Positions 42,220-51,563 of a stretch of DNA of 52,144 nt are shown here, piece after piece. Source of the DNA: an uncultured Flavobacteriaceae bacterium (GTDB lineage: Bacteria; Bacteroidota; Bacteroidia; Flavobacteriales; Flavobacteriaceae). The stretch lies in contig CAJWVI010000009.1 in assembly GCA_913048115.1 (NCBI GenBank), positions 1 to 52,144 on the forward strand, read 5' to 3'. How positions within the stretch are numbered: the stretch's first letter is position 1; each line of letters begins with the position of its first letter. A model generated the notes under the pieces. That model was not told where the DNA came from. It saw only the letters and a list, made by a program, of their open reading frames with translations, and ran no database searches. The position numbers and the translations under genes are program-made.

Positions 42220-45200
42220 TTGTATTTAATTTTTGACACTGAAACCACTGGACTTCCAAGAAATTGGAAAGCACCCTTGACCGATAGTGATAACTGGCCG
42301 CGTTGTATTCAAATAGCTTGGCAGTTACATGATAGCTTAGGGAATGTTTTAGAGCATCAAGATTATTTGGTTCGCCCAGAGGGTTTTAACATACCCTTTG
42401 ACGCAGAGAAGATTCATGGAATTTCTACAGACCTAGCAGAGGCTGAAGGAATAGCGCTTTGTGAAATGATTGAAAAATTTCAGGAAGCACTCTCTAAAAC
42501 TACTTTTATTGTTGGTCAAAATGTACGGTTTGACCTTAATATTATGGGCGCAGAATTTCTACGCCTAGGATTGGAAAACCCTTTGCCGGAGATGCCCTTG
42601 TTGGACACCTGTTCAGAAACCACGGCGCAAATGTGTCAAATCTCTGGAGGTAGAGGAGGTAGGTTTAAGTTGCCAACACTTACAGAATTACATCAATTTT
42701 TATTTCAACAACCCTTTGCAGAAGCTCATAATGCTACTGCAGATGTTGAAGCCACCACACGTTGTTTTTTCGAATTGGTTCGTCGCCAAATGTTCACTGT
42801 TGAAGAATTAGATTGTCAGCCAGATTATTTTGAGCATTTCAGTAAAGAAAATCCAGCTACAATAGAGCTTATTGGGCTAAAACATATTAACCTAAAAAAA
42901 GCTACAGAAAAGATAAAAAAAGAATTGGAGGCGGCTACCGCTCCTCAAGAAATTTCTTCTCAAGAGATTAATGAAAATATTGCTGTTTTACAACAGGCGC
43001 CTTTTGCACACCTTCACAACCACTCTCAGTACTCTATCCTCCAATCCACATCAAGCACACAAGACTTGGTCAATGCTGCAGTAGCAGATAATCAACCCGC
43101 AGTTGCCATTACAGATACTGGTAATATGATGGGTGCTTTTCATTTTACACGTTCTGTAAACAACCACAACAGAACTTTAAAAGCAGACTATCAGGCTAGC
43201 TTAGCCGCATATGAAGCCATAGATGACACCGCAACAGATTTTGAAGGTGTTGTGCCAGACAGACCAGTAGCGCCAAAATATTTAAAGGCGGTTGTAGGTT
43301 GTGAGTTTTTTGTATGTGCAAACCATACAGATAAAACACAAAAAGACAACGGTTATCAAATCATACTTGTAGCAAAGAATAAAAAAGGGTATCATAATCT
43401 GGCTAAAATGTCCAGCATATCTTATATCAAAGGGTTTTACTATGTGCCTCGAATAGATCGCGAGGTGATTTTAAAATATAAAGAAGACATTATGGTCTTT
43501 TCTGGTAGCATGTATGGTGAGATTTCTAGTAAAGTTTTAAATGTTGGAGAGAAACAGGCCGAGGATGCCCTGCTTTGGTGGAAAGAAGCTTTTGGCGCCG
43601 ATTTCTATCTAGAAATTATGCGTCATGACCAAGAAGATGAAAATAGGGTAAACCAAACCTTGATTTCATTTTCCAAGAAGCATAATGTGCCATTAATTGC
43701 AGCCAATAATACGTATTACATTGATAAAGAAAGCGCAAATGCACATGATATTTTATTGTGTGTAAAAGATGGCGAGAAACAAGCTACTCCAATAGGAAGA
43801 GGTCGTGGCTATAGATATGGCCTGCCTAATCAAGAATATTATTTTAAGAGTCAAGTGGCTATGAAGTCCCTGTTTAAGGATCTTCCTCAGGCCATCGCTA
43901 ACATTAGCGAGGTCATAGAAAAGATAGAACCTTTTAGTTTACAGCGAGATGTACTACTTCCAAAATTTGATATACCAGAGGAGTTTAAGGTTGATGAAGA
44001 TCAAAACGATGGCGGGAAAAGAGGAGAAAATAAATTTTTAAAACACCTAACATTCTTAGGTGCCCAAAAAAGGTATCCAGCACTCTCAGGAGCGCTTGAA
44101 GAAGAGAAGCAAGAGGCTGCTTCTATTAGGGAGCGGATCAACTTTGAGTTGGATGTTATTGAAAACACAGGCTATCCAGGATATTTTTTGATTACAGAAG
44201 ATTTTATTCGTGAAGCTAGAAATATGGATGTTTCTGTAGGTCCTGGAAGGGGTTCTGCAGCGGGATCTGTCGTTGCATATTGTTTATGGATTACCAATAT
44301 AGACCCAATTAAGTATAACCTGCTTTTTGAGCGTTTCTTAAATCCTGATCGTGTGTCTATGCCCGATATTGATATTGACTTTGATGATGAAGGAAGAAGC
44401 AGGGTTATGGATTATGTGATACAAAAATATGGAAGCAACCAAGTAGCACAAATTATTACCTATGGTACCATGGCCGCAAAGTCTGCTATTCGAGACACAG
44501 CGCGCGTGTTGGATCTGCCTTTAAGTGATGCAGATCGCATAGCAAAGTTAATACCCAACATGACCAAGCTAAATAAAATATTTGGCATGGATGAAAAAGC
44601 ACTTCGTGGAAAGTTTAGAAGTGACGAATTACCTAAAGTGCAAGAACTAATTAGTCTTGGTGATGGAAACGATTTAACTTCACAAACCATTAGCCAAGCA
44701 AAAATATTAGAAGGTTCCATACGTAATACAGGAATTCATGCTTGTGGTGTTATTATTACCCCAGATGACATTACGAACTTTGTTCCCGTTGCCTTAGCAA
44801 AAGATAGTGACCTTTATGTCACTCAGTTTGATAACTCCGTAGTAGAAAGCGCGGGTTTATTAAAGATGGATTTCTTGGGCTTAAAAACATTAACACTCAT
44901 TAAAGACACCGTGAAGATTGTAAAGCACAAGCACGATGTTATGCTTGATCCAGATAATTTTCCGCTAGATGATGTAAAAACCTACGAGTTGTTTCAAAGA
45001 GGTGAAACGGTAGGGATATTTCAGTATGAATCTGCTGGAATGCAGAAGTACTTGAAAGAATTGAAGCCTACTGTTTTTGGAGATCTTATTGCAATGAACG
45101 CTCTTTACAGGCCAGGACCTTTGGAGTATATACCTAGTTTTGTTAGGCGTAAAAACGGAGAAGAAAAAATACAGTATGACCTTCCTGCCATGGAAGAGTA

Positions 45201-46680
45201 CCTCGAAGAAACCTATGGTATTACAGTATACCAAGAGCAAGTTATGTTGCTTTCTCAAAAACTCGCTAACTTTAGTAAAGGTGATGCAGATGTCTTGCGT
45301 AAAGCCATGGGTAAAAAGCAGAAATCTGTACTAGATAAAATGAAACCTCGTTTTATTGAAAATGCAGTTGCCAATGGTCACGATGCAGAAAAATTAGAGA
45401 AAATCTGGAAAGATTGGGAAGCCTTTGCTAGTTATGCATTTAATAAAAGCCACTCAACTTGCTATGCTTGGATTGCATATCAAACTGCCTATTTAAAAGC
45501 ACATTATCCTGCAGAGTATATGGCGGCAGTTCTTAGTAACAACATGAGTGATATCAAGCAGATCACATTCTTTATGGAAGAATGCAAGCGTATGGGACTG
45601 GCTATTTTAGGCCCCGACGTGAATGAAAGTTTCTATAAATTTTCTGTAAATGATGATGGTGCTGTTCGGTTTGGGATGGGTGCCATTAAGGGTGTTGGAG
45701 CCAATGCAGTTGCAACCATAGTGGCACACAGAAAAGACGGGAAATATAAATCTATTTTTGATCTTGCAAAGCGCATTGATTTGCGCGCAGCTAATAAAAA
45801 AGCTTTTGAAAACTTAGTATTGGGTGGAGGTTTTGATAGTTTCGGAAATCACCGCGCCCAATACATGCATGAAGATGGAGATGGAATTACTTTTTATGAA
45901 AAAGTACTGAAGTACGCCGCCCGATACCAAGAAACAGAAAACAGTAGTCAAGTAAGTTTGTTTGGAGAAGCCAGTGAAGTGCAAATACCAGAACCTGAAG
46001 TGCCGCCATGCGAAGATTGGGGTACTATGAAAAAATTAAATTTTGAAAAAGAAGTGGTTGGAGTTTACATTAGTGGACACCCGCTAGATGACTTTAAAGT
46101 AGAAATGGACAGTTTTACAAACTGCCGGGTTGCAGATTTTTATCAATTAGAAAAGCATATCGCAAAAGAACTCACCTTTGGTGGTGTGGTGACAGATGTA
46201 CAGCACCGTGAAACAAAAGCAGGAAAAGGGTGGGCTATATTCACAGTAGCCGACTTTGGAGAGAGTTTTGATTTTAAAATTTTTAATGAAGATTATTTAA
46301 AACTAAGACACTTTCTAGTGCCCAATACAATTATACACGGCAAGATTTATATCAAAGAAGGGTGGATACAAAAAGATACGGGCAAACGCAGCGATCCTAG
46401 AATGCAATACAATGGCATGCAACTATTGCATAATGTAATGGATACTCAGGCTAGAAAGATCACCATTCAGTTGCCTATTGAAGCCTTGCAGGATGATACA
46501 CTCTTATTTTTAAAGGAAATGGTTGCAACACACAAAGGCGATAAGCAACTATTCTTTACTATTTACGAAATGGAAGATAAGATAAAGCTCAACATGCCTA
46601 GTAGAACCCATAAGGTTAATATTTGTAATGAATTTTTAAAGGGGCTTCAAGACCGACAATTGAAGTACCGATTAAACTAG
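42220..46680 (+). CDS. dnaE: DNA polymerase III alpha subunit fused to a DnaQ-like proofreading domain
   Basis: This is the replicative polymerase, 1486 residues. An N-terminal DEDDh exonuclease occupies about 1-190: Asp6 and Glu8 in FDTETTG, Asp105 in VRFDLNI, His170 and Asp175 in HNATADVEAT. A PHP domain begins at 262 (FAHLHNHSQYS with H264 and H266). The polymerase core carries the Asp cluster PDIDIDFDDEGR at 715-726 and KPTVFGDLIAMNALYRPGP in the fingers. An OB domain follows near the end. The only start is TTG at 42220, because an in-frame TAA lies at 42205-42207. The N-terminus MYLIFDTETTGLP is as I recall for flavobacterial DnaE. Confidence 0.95.
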   Translation: MYLIFDTETTGLPRNWKAPLTDSDNWPRCIQIAWQLHDSLGNVLEHQDYLVRPEGFNIPFDAEKIHGISTDLAEAEGIALCEMIEKFQEALSKTTFIVGQNVRFDLNIMGAEFLRLGLENPLPEMPLLDTCSETTAQMCQISGGRGGRFKLPTLTELHQFLFQQPFAEAHNATADVEATTRCFFELVRRQMFTVEELDCQPDYFEHFSKENPATIELIGLKHINLKKATEKIKKELEAATAPQEISSQEINENIAVLQQAPFAHLHNHSQYSILQSTSSTQDLVNAAVADNQPAVAITDTGNMMGAFHFTRSVNNHNRTLKADYQASLAAYEAIDDTATDFEGVVPDRPVAPKYLKAVVGCEFFVCANHTDKTQKDNGYQIILVAKNKKGYHNLAKMSSISYIKGFYYVPRIDREVILKYKEDIMVFSGSMYGEISSKVLNVGEKQAEDALLWWKEAFGADFYLEIMRHDQEDENRVNQTLISFSKKHNVPLIAANNTYYIDKESANAHDILLCVKDGEKQATPIGRGRGYRYGLPNQEYYFKSQVAMKSLFKDLPQAIANISEVIEKIEPFSLQRDVLLPKFDIPEEFKVDEDQNDGGKRGENKFLKHLTFLGAQKRYPALSGALEEEKQEAASIRERINFELDVIENTGYPGYFLITEDFIREARNMDVSVGPGRGSAAGSVVAYCLWITNIDPIKYNLLFERFLNPDRVSMPDIDIDFDDEGRSRVMDYVIQKYGSNQVAQIITYGTMAAKSAIRDTARVLDLPLSDADRIAKLIPNMTKLNKIFGMDEKALRGKFRSDELPKVQELISLGDGNDLTSQTISQAKILEGSIRNTGIHACGVIITPDDITNFVPVALAKDSDLYVTQFDNSVVESAGLLKMDFLGLKTLTLIKDTVKIVKHKHDVMLDPDNFPLDDVKTYELFQRGETVGIFQYESAGMQKYLKELKPTVFGDLIAMNALYRPGPLEYIPSFVRRKNGEEKIQYDLPAMEEYLEETYGITVYQEQVMLLSQKLANFSKGDADVLRKAMGKKQKSVLDKMKPRFIENAVANGHDAEKLEKIWKDWEAFASYAFNKSHSTCYAWIAYQTAYLKAHYPAEYMAAVLSNNMSDIKQITFFMEECKRMGLAILGPDVNESFYKFSVNDDGAVRFGMGAIKGVGANAVATIVAHRKDGKYKSIFDLAKRIDLRAANKKAFENLVLGGGFDSFGNHRAQYMHEDGDGITFYEKVLKYAARYQETENSSQVSLFGEASEVQIPEPEVPPCEDWGTMKKLNFEKEVVGVYISGHPLDDFKVEMDSFTNCRVADFYQLEKHIAKELTFGGVVTDVQHRETKAGKGWAIFTVADFGESFDFKIFNEDYLKLRHFLVPNTIIHGKIYIKEGWIQKDTGKRSDPRMQYNGMQLLHNVMDTQARKITIQLPIEALQDDTLLFLKEMVATHKGDKQLFFTIYEMEDKIKLNMPSRTHKVNICNEFLKGLQDRQLKYRLN

Positions 46681-46813
46681 CCAGACAAATGCTTGAGAAG
46701 TATTATGTGTTTGGTCTAGGGCATTGAAAGCATTGATTCTTTGTATAAATAAAACCAATTAAAGCATTGTTGAAACTGATACTTTGGGGCTAAGTTTTAG
46801 AACAAAATTTGAC

Positions 46814-46821
46814 TACTTTTG
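46814..46821 (+). promoter_or_regulatory. Probable -7 element of the trxA promoter
   Basis: TACTTTTG matches TAnnTTTG, 54 bases before the trxA ATG. A small hairpin (TTTCGTT GT AACGAAA, 46842-46857) lies in the leader. Confidence 0.45.
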
Positions 46822-46875
46822 TGAACATAATATTAATGAGTTTTCGTTGTAACGAAATTTAAAAAGAATTTTAAG

Positions 46876-47193
46876 ATGGCATTAGAAATAACAGACGCAA
46901 CATTTGAAGAAATAGTATTAAAAAGTGATAAGCCAGTATTGGTTGATTTTTGGGCAGCTTGGTGTGGACCTTGTCGTATGGTAGGTCCAATCATTGACGA
47001 GGTAAGCAATGATTACGAAGGAAAAGCCGTAGTAGGTAAGATGGATGTAGATGCAAACCAAGAATTTGCGGCAAAATATGGAGTACGTAATATTCCAACA
47101 GTATTAGTGTTTAACAACGGTGAGTTGGTTGGACGCCAAGTAGGAGTTGCGCAAAAAAGTGTTTATGCAGAGGCAATTGACGGCCTATTGTAA
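46876..47193 (+). CDS. trxA: Thioredoxin
   Basis: This 105-residue canonical thioredoxin has the active site WCGPC in VDFWAAWCGPCRMVGP and cis-Pro in VRNIPTVLVF. It reduces disulfides in cytoplasmic proteins. It follows dnaE by about 195 bases with its own promoter-like element and ends at a terminator. Confidence 0.97.
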   Translation: MALEITDATFEEIVLKSDKPVLVDFWAAWCGPCRMVGPIIDEVSNDYEGKAVVGKMDVDANQEFAAKYGVRNIPTVLVFNNGELVGRQVGVAQKSVYAEAIDGLL

Positions 47194-47213
47194 CTGATGA
47201 AATTAAATTAGTT

Positions 47214-47242
47214 AAAAGGCTTGGCGTTATGTCAAGCCTTTT
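47214..47242 (+). terminator. Terminator after trxA
   Basis: A 10-bp stem, AAAAGGCTTG (47214-47223) with CAAGCCTTTT (47233-47242), and a 9-base loop run into a T-rich stretch. Confidence 0.8.
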
Positions 47243-47405
47243 CTATTTTTAAGGAATGTTATATGCTGCCTATTGTTCAGAAATTTTAGCGGCATGTATT
47301 TTTATAAAATCATGAAATTGTCTGTTTGATTGCAGCCAAACACCATTTGTTTAGAATAGTAAATAACCGCCAAGTTACATGCATGGCATTAGTATACAAT
47401 ATATT

Positions 47406-47957
47406 ATGAGTACGGAAAAGAAACCAAAAGTACAAGACACAATAGAAAACCAACAACTAGAGGATCGTACCATATTTTTATGGGGTGCGGTAGATGATAA
47501 AACGGCACGTCATGTGGTAGATCGTTTAATGTATTTGGATGCTTTAAATCATGACGAGATTAAATTCTACATCAATAGCCCGGGTGGTTATGTAACAAGT
47601 GGCTTTTCTATATATGATACCATCAAGCAAATTAAAAGCCCGGTATCTACTATCTGCACAGGATTGGCTGCAAGTATGGGGAGTTTGTTGTTAAGTGTTG
47701 GTGAAAAGGGGCGCAGATTCATACAACCACACGCTCGTGTAATGATACACCAACCAAGTGGTGGTGCTCAGGGGCAAGCAAGTGATATAGAGATAACAGC
47801 ACAAGAAATTTTAAAAACAAAAGAGATTAGCGCTAAAATATTGGCAGATAATTGTGGGCAAAGCTATGATAAGATCATGAAAGACTTTCAGCGCGACCAC
47901 TGGATGGATGCTGCGCAGAGTGTTACTTATGGTATTGTAGATGGCGTTTTAGAATAA
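47406..47957 (+). CDS. clpP: ClpP-type protease subunit, short N-terminus
   Basis: The 183-residue serine protease subunit has the triad Ser90 (GLAASMGSL), His115 (MIHQPSGG) and Asp164 (QRDHWM). The INSPGG motif is at 56-61. The N-terminal gate region typical of ClpP (a stretch like YDIYSRLL before DRIIFLGG) is missing and replaced by VQDTIENQQLEDRTIFLWGA. No clpX or clpA gene is near. I take it as a second ClpP. The ATG at 47406 is chosen over an upstream start at 47379. Confidence 0.88.
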   Translation: MSTEKKPKVQDTIENQQLEDRTIFLWGAVDDKTARHVVDRLMYLDALNHDEIKFYINSPGGYVTSGFSIYDTIKQIKSPVSTICTGLAASMGSLLLSVGEKGRRFIQPHARVMIHQPSGGAQGQASDIEITAQEILKTKEISAKILADNCGQSYDKIMKDFQRDHWMDAAQSVTYGIVDGVLE

Positions 47958-48008
47958 TAAGATCTCAGTCAAGTGTGTTGAGGTTTTATACAGCTCTCGA
48001 CCTTTGAT

Positions 48009-48959
48009 GTGCTTTTCAATACTAGTGATGTGGATTTAGAAAAAGAAATTAATGAAATAGTAGGTTTTAAAAATCTAGAATTACTCGCTACCCAAGTGGT
48101 GGAGGGGTTTATTTCTGGCTTACATAAATCTCCATTTCATGGATTTTCTGCAGAGTTTGCAGAGCATAAAATTTACAATAATGGAGAAAGCACCAAGCAT
48201 ATAGACTGGAAGCTATTTGCCAAAACAGATAAGCTTTACACAAAACGGTATGAAGAAGAGACCAACTTACGTTGTCATATTATCATAGATAATAGTAGCT
48301 CGATGCATTATCCAGCCCTAAATGAGATGCATATAGACAGTTTAAATAAAATTGGCTTTGCTAGTTTGGCAAGTGCAGCGATCATGAATTTAATGAAGCG
48401 ACAGCGTGATGCGGTAGGAATGAGTATTTATAGTGATCGCTATGAGTTTTATAGCAATGAGAAAGCAAGTGAGCGTCATCATCAAATGCTACTGCAACAA
48501 CTTAATGATGCAATAGGGCGATCTAGTAAAGAGGTGCTAACAAAAACTTATACCCATTTACATTTAATAGCTGAAAAATTAAAACGCAGAAGCTTGGTGT
48601 TTTTGTTTACAGATATGTTTCAAAGTGACACTGATGAGCAGAAGCTCTTTGAGGCCTTGCAGCATTTAAAATACAATAAACACGAAGTGGTGTTATTTCA
48701 CACCTATGATAAAGAGAAAGAACTTAAGTTTGATTTTAACAATCGTCCTAAGCGTTTTGTTGACCTTGAAACGGGAGAACATGTAAATGTGTATGCAGAT
48801 ACTATCAAAGAAACCTATGAAACTGCTGTAAAATCTTATTTTGATGATCTAGCTGTAAAATGCGGTCAATATAGAATTAAGTATGTTCCGGTTGATGTAA
48901 ACACAAGTTTTAACACGATTCTCACCACTTATTTGGTAGAACGGGGTAGGTTTGGTTAA
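48009..48959 (+). CDS. DUF58 domain protein
   Basis: The 316-residue protein belongs to the DUF58 family, with KSPFHGFSAEFAEHKIYN and STKHIDWKLFAKTDKLYTKR. A von Willebrand factor A-like region with DNSSSMHYP (a MIDAS-like Asp-x-Ser-x-Ser) follows. DUF58 proteins usually accompany MoxR ATPases, yet none is in view. The start used is a GTG at 48009. Its distance to the clpP stop is about 50 bases. Confidence 0.85.
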   Translation: MLFNTSDVDLEKEINEIVGFKNLELLATQVVEGFISGLHKSPFHGFSAEFAEHKIYNNGESTKHIDWKLFAKTDKLYTKRYEEETNLRCHIIIDNSSSMHYPALNEMHIDSLNKIGFASLASAAIMNLMKRQRDAVGMSIYSDRYEFYSNEKASERHHQMLLQQLNDAIGRSSKEVLTKTYTHLHLIAEKLKRRSLVFLFTDMFQSDTDEQKLFEALQHLKYNKHEVVLFHTYDKEKELKFDFNNRPKRFVDLETGEHVNVYADTIKETYETAVKSYFDDLAVKCGQYRIKYVPVDVNTSFNTILTTYLVERGRFG

Positions 48960-49028
48960 TGCATTTTGCTAAGCAATAGCAGGATACCTTTCAATTATAA
49001 AAAAAAACAGAAATATTTAAAATAAATG

Positions 49029-49059
49029 TTTGCAGATATGAATGGTAGTTTTATATTTG
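49029..49059 (+). promoter_or_regulatory. Promoter of tRNA-Asp (TTTG-N19-TATATTTG)
   Basis: TTTG at 49029-49032 and TATATTTG at 49052-49059 are 19 bases apart, a full match to the Bacteroidota consensus, about 60 bases before the mature tRNA. Confidence 0.7.
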
Positions 49060-49119
49060 CACTCGCTTCTAGTAATAGAAGTTACAGACAAGCTTTTAAA
49101 GTCTTTAAAATAGTAGCAC

Positions 49120-49193
49120 GGTCTGGTAGTTCAGTTGGTTAGAATACCTGCCTGTCACGCAGGGGGTCGCGAGTTCGAGTCTCGTCCAGACCG
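49120..49193 (+). tRNA. tRNA-Asp (anticodon GTC)
   Basis: The acceptor stem pairs GGTCTGG (49120-49126) with CCAGACC (49186-49192), with G as the discriminator base. The anticodon stem-loop has CTGTCAC with GTC at 49154-49156, and the T arm GAGTTCGAGTCTC is intact. CCA is not encoded. Confidence 0.97.
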
Positions 49194-49254
49194 CTTTAAG
49201 ATGTTGTGTTGTCCCAATTTATGTTGGGATGTGGTTTATAATTAGACCGATGAG

Positions 49255-49283
49255 AAGCTTATCCAAATGGATGGGCTTTTTTT
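49255..49283 (+). terminator. Terminator after tRNA-Asp
   Basis: A 10-bp stem (49255-49264 with 49269-49278, two G:U pairs) runs into a seven-T tract. Confidence 0.75.
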
Positions 49284-49322
49284 GTTTAAGAATATGTTGT
49301 ATTTTACTAACAAAAATCCCAA

Positions 49323-50912
49323 ATGAGCACACCATTAAACTCTATCCCAGAGGCGTATTGCATAAAAGACCCCATACATTCAAACAAATACCTAGTTAAC
49401 GGTGCTCTTAAACAATGGACAGGTGATAAATCTGAGGTCTATTCAAATATTTATTATAAAGACGGAGCGCCAACATTGTTGGGTTCAGTTCCTGATATGG
49501 ATTCACAGGCTGCCAATGAGGCAATTAACTCTGCGGTTGCTGCTTTTGATAGAGGAAAGGGCGATTGGCCAACCATGAAAGTGAAAGATAGAATTGCTTG
49601 CATGATGACTTTTGTCGAGAAGATGAGACCACATCGAGAAGAGGTTGTTACATTGCTAATGTGGGAAATTGGAAAGGCTAAAAATGATGCCTACAAAGAA
49701 TTTGATAGAACGATCGATTATATTTTAGATACTATTGAGGCTTATAAGAAACTAGATAGAAAAAGTGCAAGGTTTGAAAATGAAGGTGGAATATTTGCTC
49801 ATATAAGAAGGAGCCCTCTTGGGGTAGTACTTTGCCTAGGGCCTTATAACTATCCTTTAAATGAAACATTTTGTTTGCTTATTCCAGCTTTGATCATGGG
49901 GAACACAACCATATTTAAACCAGCCAAGCTTGGGGTGTTATTAATTACACCATTACTAAAAGCATTTCAAGAAAGTTTTCCGCCAGGGGTAGTAAATATT
50001 GTTTTTGGTCGTGGGCGCAAAATTGCTGCTCCAATAATGCAAACTGGTTTTGTGGATGTACTTGCCTTAATAGGTCATAGCACATCTGCTGTAGCGCTTC
50101 AAGATGAACATCCATTTAAAAACAGATTGAGATTAATTTTAGGTCTTGAGGCAAATAATCCAGCGATTATTCTTCCAGATACAGACCTTGATCTTGTTGT
50201 GCGAGAGTGTATTTCAGGCACACTATCTTTTAACGGGCAGCGATGTACTGCATTAAAAGTACTATTTGTTCATACAGACATAGTAGCAGAGTTTAATAAG
50301 CGGTATGCAGAAGCTGTAGACGCATTGAAATTTGGATTGCCGTGGGAGGACGGGGTTTTTCTTACGCCACTTCCAGAAAAAAACAAACCAGCATACATTG
50401 ATGGACTAATTAAAGATGCCGTTTCAAAAGGCGCTAAGATTTTAAACAAACGAGGTGGTGAGCTTAGCGAGAATTATTGCTATCCAGCCGTTTTGTATCC
50501 TGTTACAACAGATATGAAAGTGTTTCAGGAAGAACAATTTGGTCCTGTTGTACCTATCATACCTTTTACTAATATTGATGAGCCACTAGACGCTATTGCA
50601 GCCTCACAATATGGGCAGCAAGTAAGTCTTTTTGGTAAAGATACCAAGCAGTTAGGCCCTCTTATAGATATCCTTGCTAATCTTGTTTGTAGAGTTAATT
50701 TAAACAGTGCTTGCCAGCGTGGTCCAGATATTTATCCATTTACAGGAAGAAAAAACTCTGCAGTAGGAACCTTAAGTGTTTTTGATGCGCTAAGGAGTTT
50801 TTCCATACGAAGCTTTGTTGCCTCTAAAGACAATGAATATAACAATGAAATCCTTGAAAAATTATTAGAATCAAAAGATTCAAACTTTATAAACACAGAC
50901 TATTTATTATAG
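49323..50912 (+). CDS. gapN: Non-phosphorylating NADP-dependent glyceraldehyde-3-phosphate dehydrogenase (GapN-type ALDH)
   Basis: The 529-residue aldehyde dehydrogenase fits the plant/GapN-like group, which oxidises glyceraldehyde-3-phosphate directly to 3-phosphoglycerate while making NADPH. The catalytic Cys is C308 in [12 protein letters not shown], and the general base is Glu276 in ILGLEANNP. The usual motif around this Glu is LELGG, so the LGLEANN form marks this subgroup. The N-terminus starts with [17 protein letters not shown]. It appears monocistronic. Confidence 0.85.
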   Translation: MSTPLNSIPEAYCIKDPIHSNKYLVNGALKQWTGDKSEVYSNIYYKDGAPTLLGSVPDMDSQAANEAINSAVAAFDRGKGDWPTMKVKDRIACMMTFVEKMRPHREEVVTLLMWEIGKAKNDAYKEFDRTIDYILDTIEAYKKLDRKSARFENEGGIFAHIRRSPLGVVLCLGPYNYPLNETFCLLIPALIMGNTTIFKPAKLGVLLITPLLKAFQESFPPGVVNIVFGRGRKIAAPIMQTGFVDVLALIGHSTSAVALQDEHPFKNRLRLILGLEANNPAIILPDTDLDLVVRECISGTLSFNGQRCTALKVLFVHTDIVAEFNKRYAEAVDALKFGLPWEDGVFLTPLPEKNKPAYIDGLIKDAVSKGAKILNKRGGELSENYCYPAVLYPVTTDMKVFQEEQFGPVVPIIPFTNIDEPLDAIAASQYGQQVSLFGKDTKQLGPLIDILANLVCRVNLNSACQRGPDIYPFTGRKNSAVGTLSVFDALRSFSIRSFVASKDNEYNNEILEKLLESKDSNFINTDYLL

Positions 50913-50970
50913 CATAAAATAAAACACTAAAATCTAGATAATCTAAAATACACAAAGCTTGTTGTTTTGA

Positions 50971-51552
50971 CTAGAGCTCAACGGCTATTTCATTTTTTCT
51001 AAAAAATAAATCATAGGGAGGATTGTATCCAAAGCAGTAAAATTGGTTGCTGTGCTGTATACCATTGGCCTTTAAAACGGCAATTAATGCATCTTTATGC
51101 TCTTTAATTGTAGCATCACTAGCCCATCCAGAAAAAGTTATTACGGCCATGGATTTTTCTGACTCTTGCTTAAATGTGATGTCTGCTTGATTTGGTTTTG
51201 GTAATTCATCCTTTGAAATAGCTGCCGGGACCATAAACTGCATGGAGGGATCTTCTCCGAGTGACATACTAACGGGAGAGGTCATTGCAATTTTTTCATT
51301 GCGCTGATTGGCTCCAAAAATATAGCCGCCTAATTTAGAGAATCCTTTGCTTGCGTTTTGTTTATAGCCCTGGTTTGAAAGAGGTACGTTTGTAAACAGC
51401 CTGGCTTGATAGTTACGAATTTCTATATCTCCCACCACAGTAGTTAGGGTGTAAGGGTACATCTCAATTTTGGTGCTACTTCTATGGATAAAAAACTGAG
51501 CTATAATAAAAAATACAATTATTGACCCAACTACGATATATAGTGTTTTCAT
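50971..51552 (-). CDS. SOUL heme-binding family protein, membrane-anchored
   Basis: The 193-residue protein has an N-terminal membrane helix at about 3-22. The SOUL domain contains GDIEIRNYQARLFTNV, then KIAMTSPVSM, with GYNPPYDLFFRKNEI at the end. The family includes heme-binding proteins and members with unknown partners. The domain probably faces the periplasm. It is 11 bases after the outer membrane beta-barrel gene on the same strand. Confidence 0.88.
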   Translation of the reverse strand: MKTLYIVVGSIIVFFIIAQFFIHRSSTKIEMYPYTLTTVVGDIEIRNYQARLFTNVPLSNQGYKQNASKGFSKLGGYIFGANQRNEKIAMTSPVSMSLGEDPSMQFMVPAAISKDELPKPNQADITFKQESEKSMAVITFSGWASDATIKEHKDALIAVLKANGIQHSNQFYCFGYNPPYDLFFRKNEIAVEL

Positions 51553-51563
51553 TGTTCTTAGTT

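Noticed and set aside
49120-49193. tRNA gene as an attachment site for an integrated element
   Set aside because: No integrase, no partial tRNA duplication and no foreign-looking gene block follow; the next gene is a metabolic enzyme.
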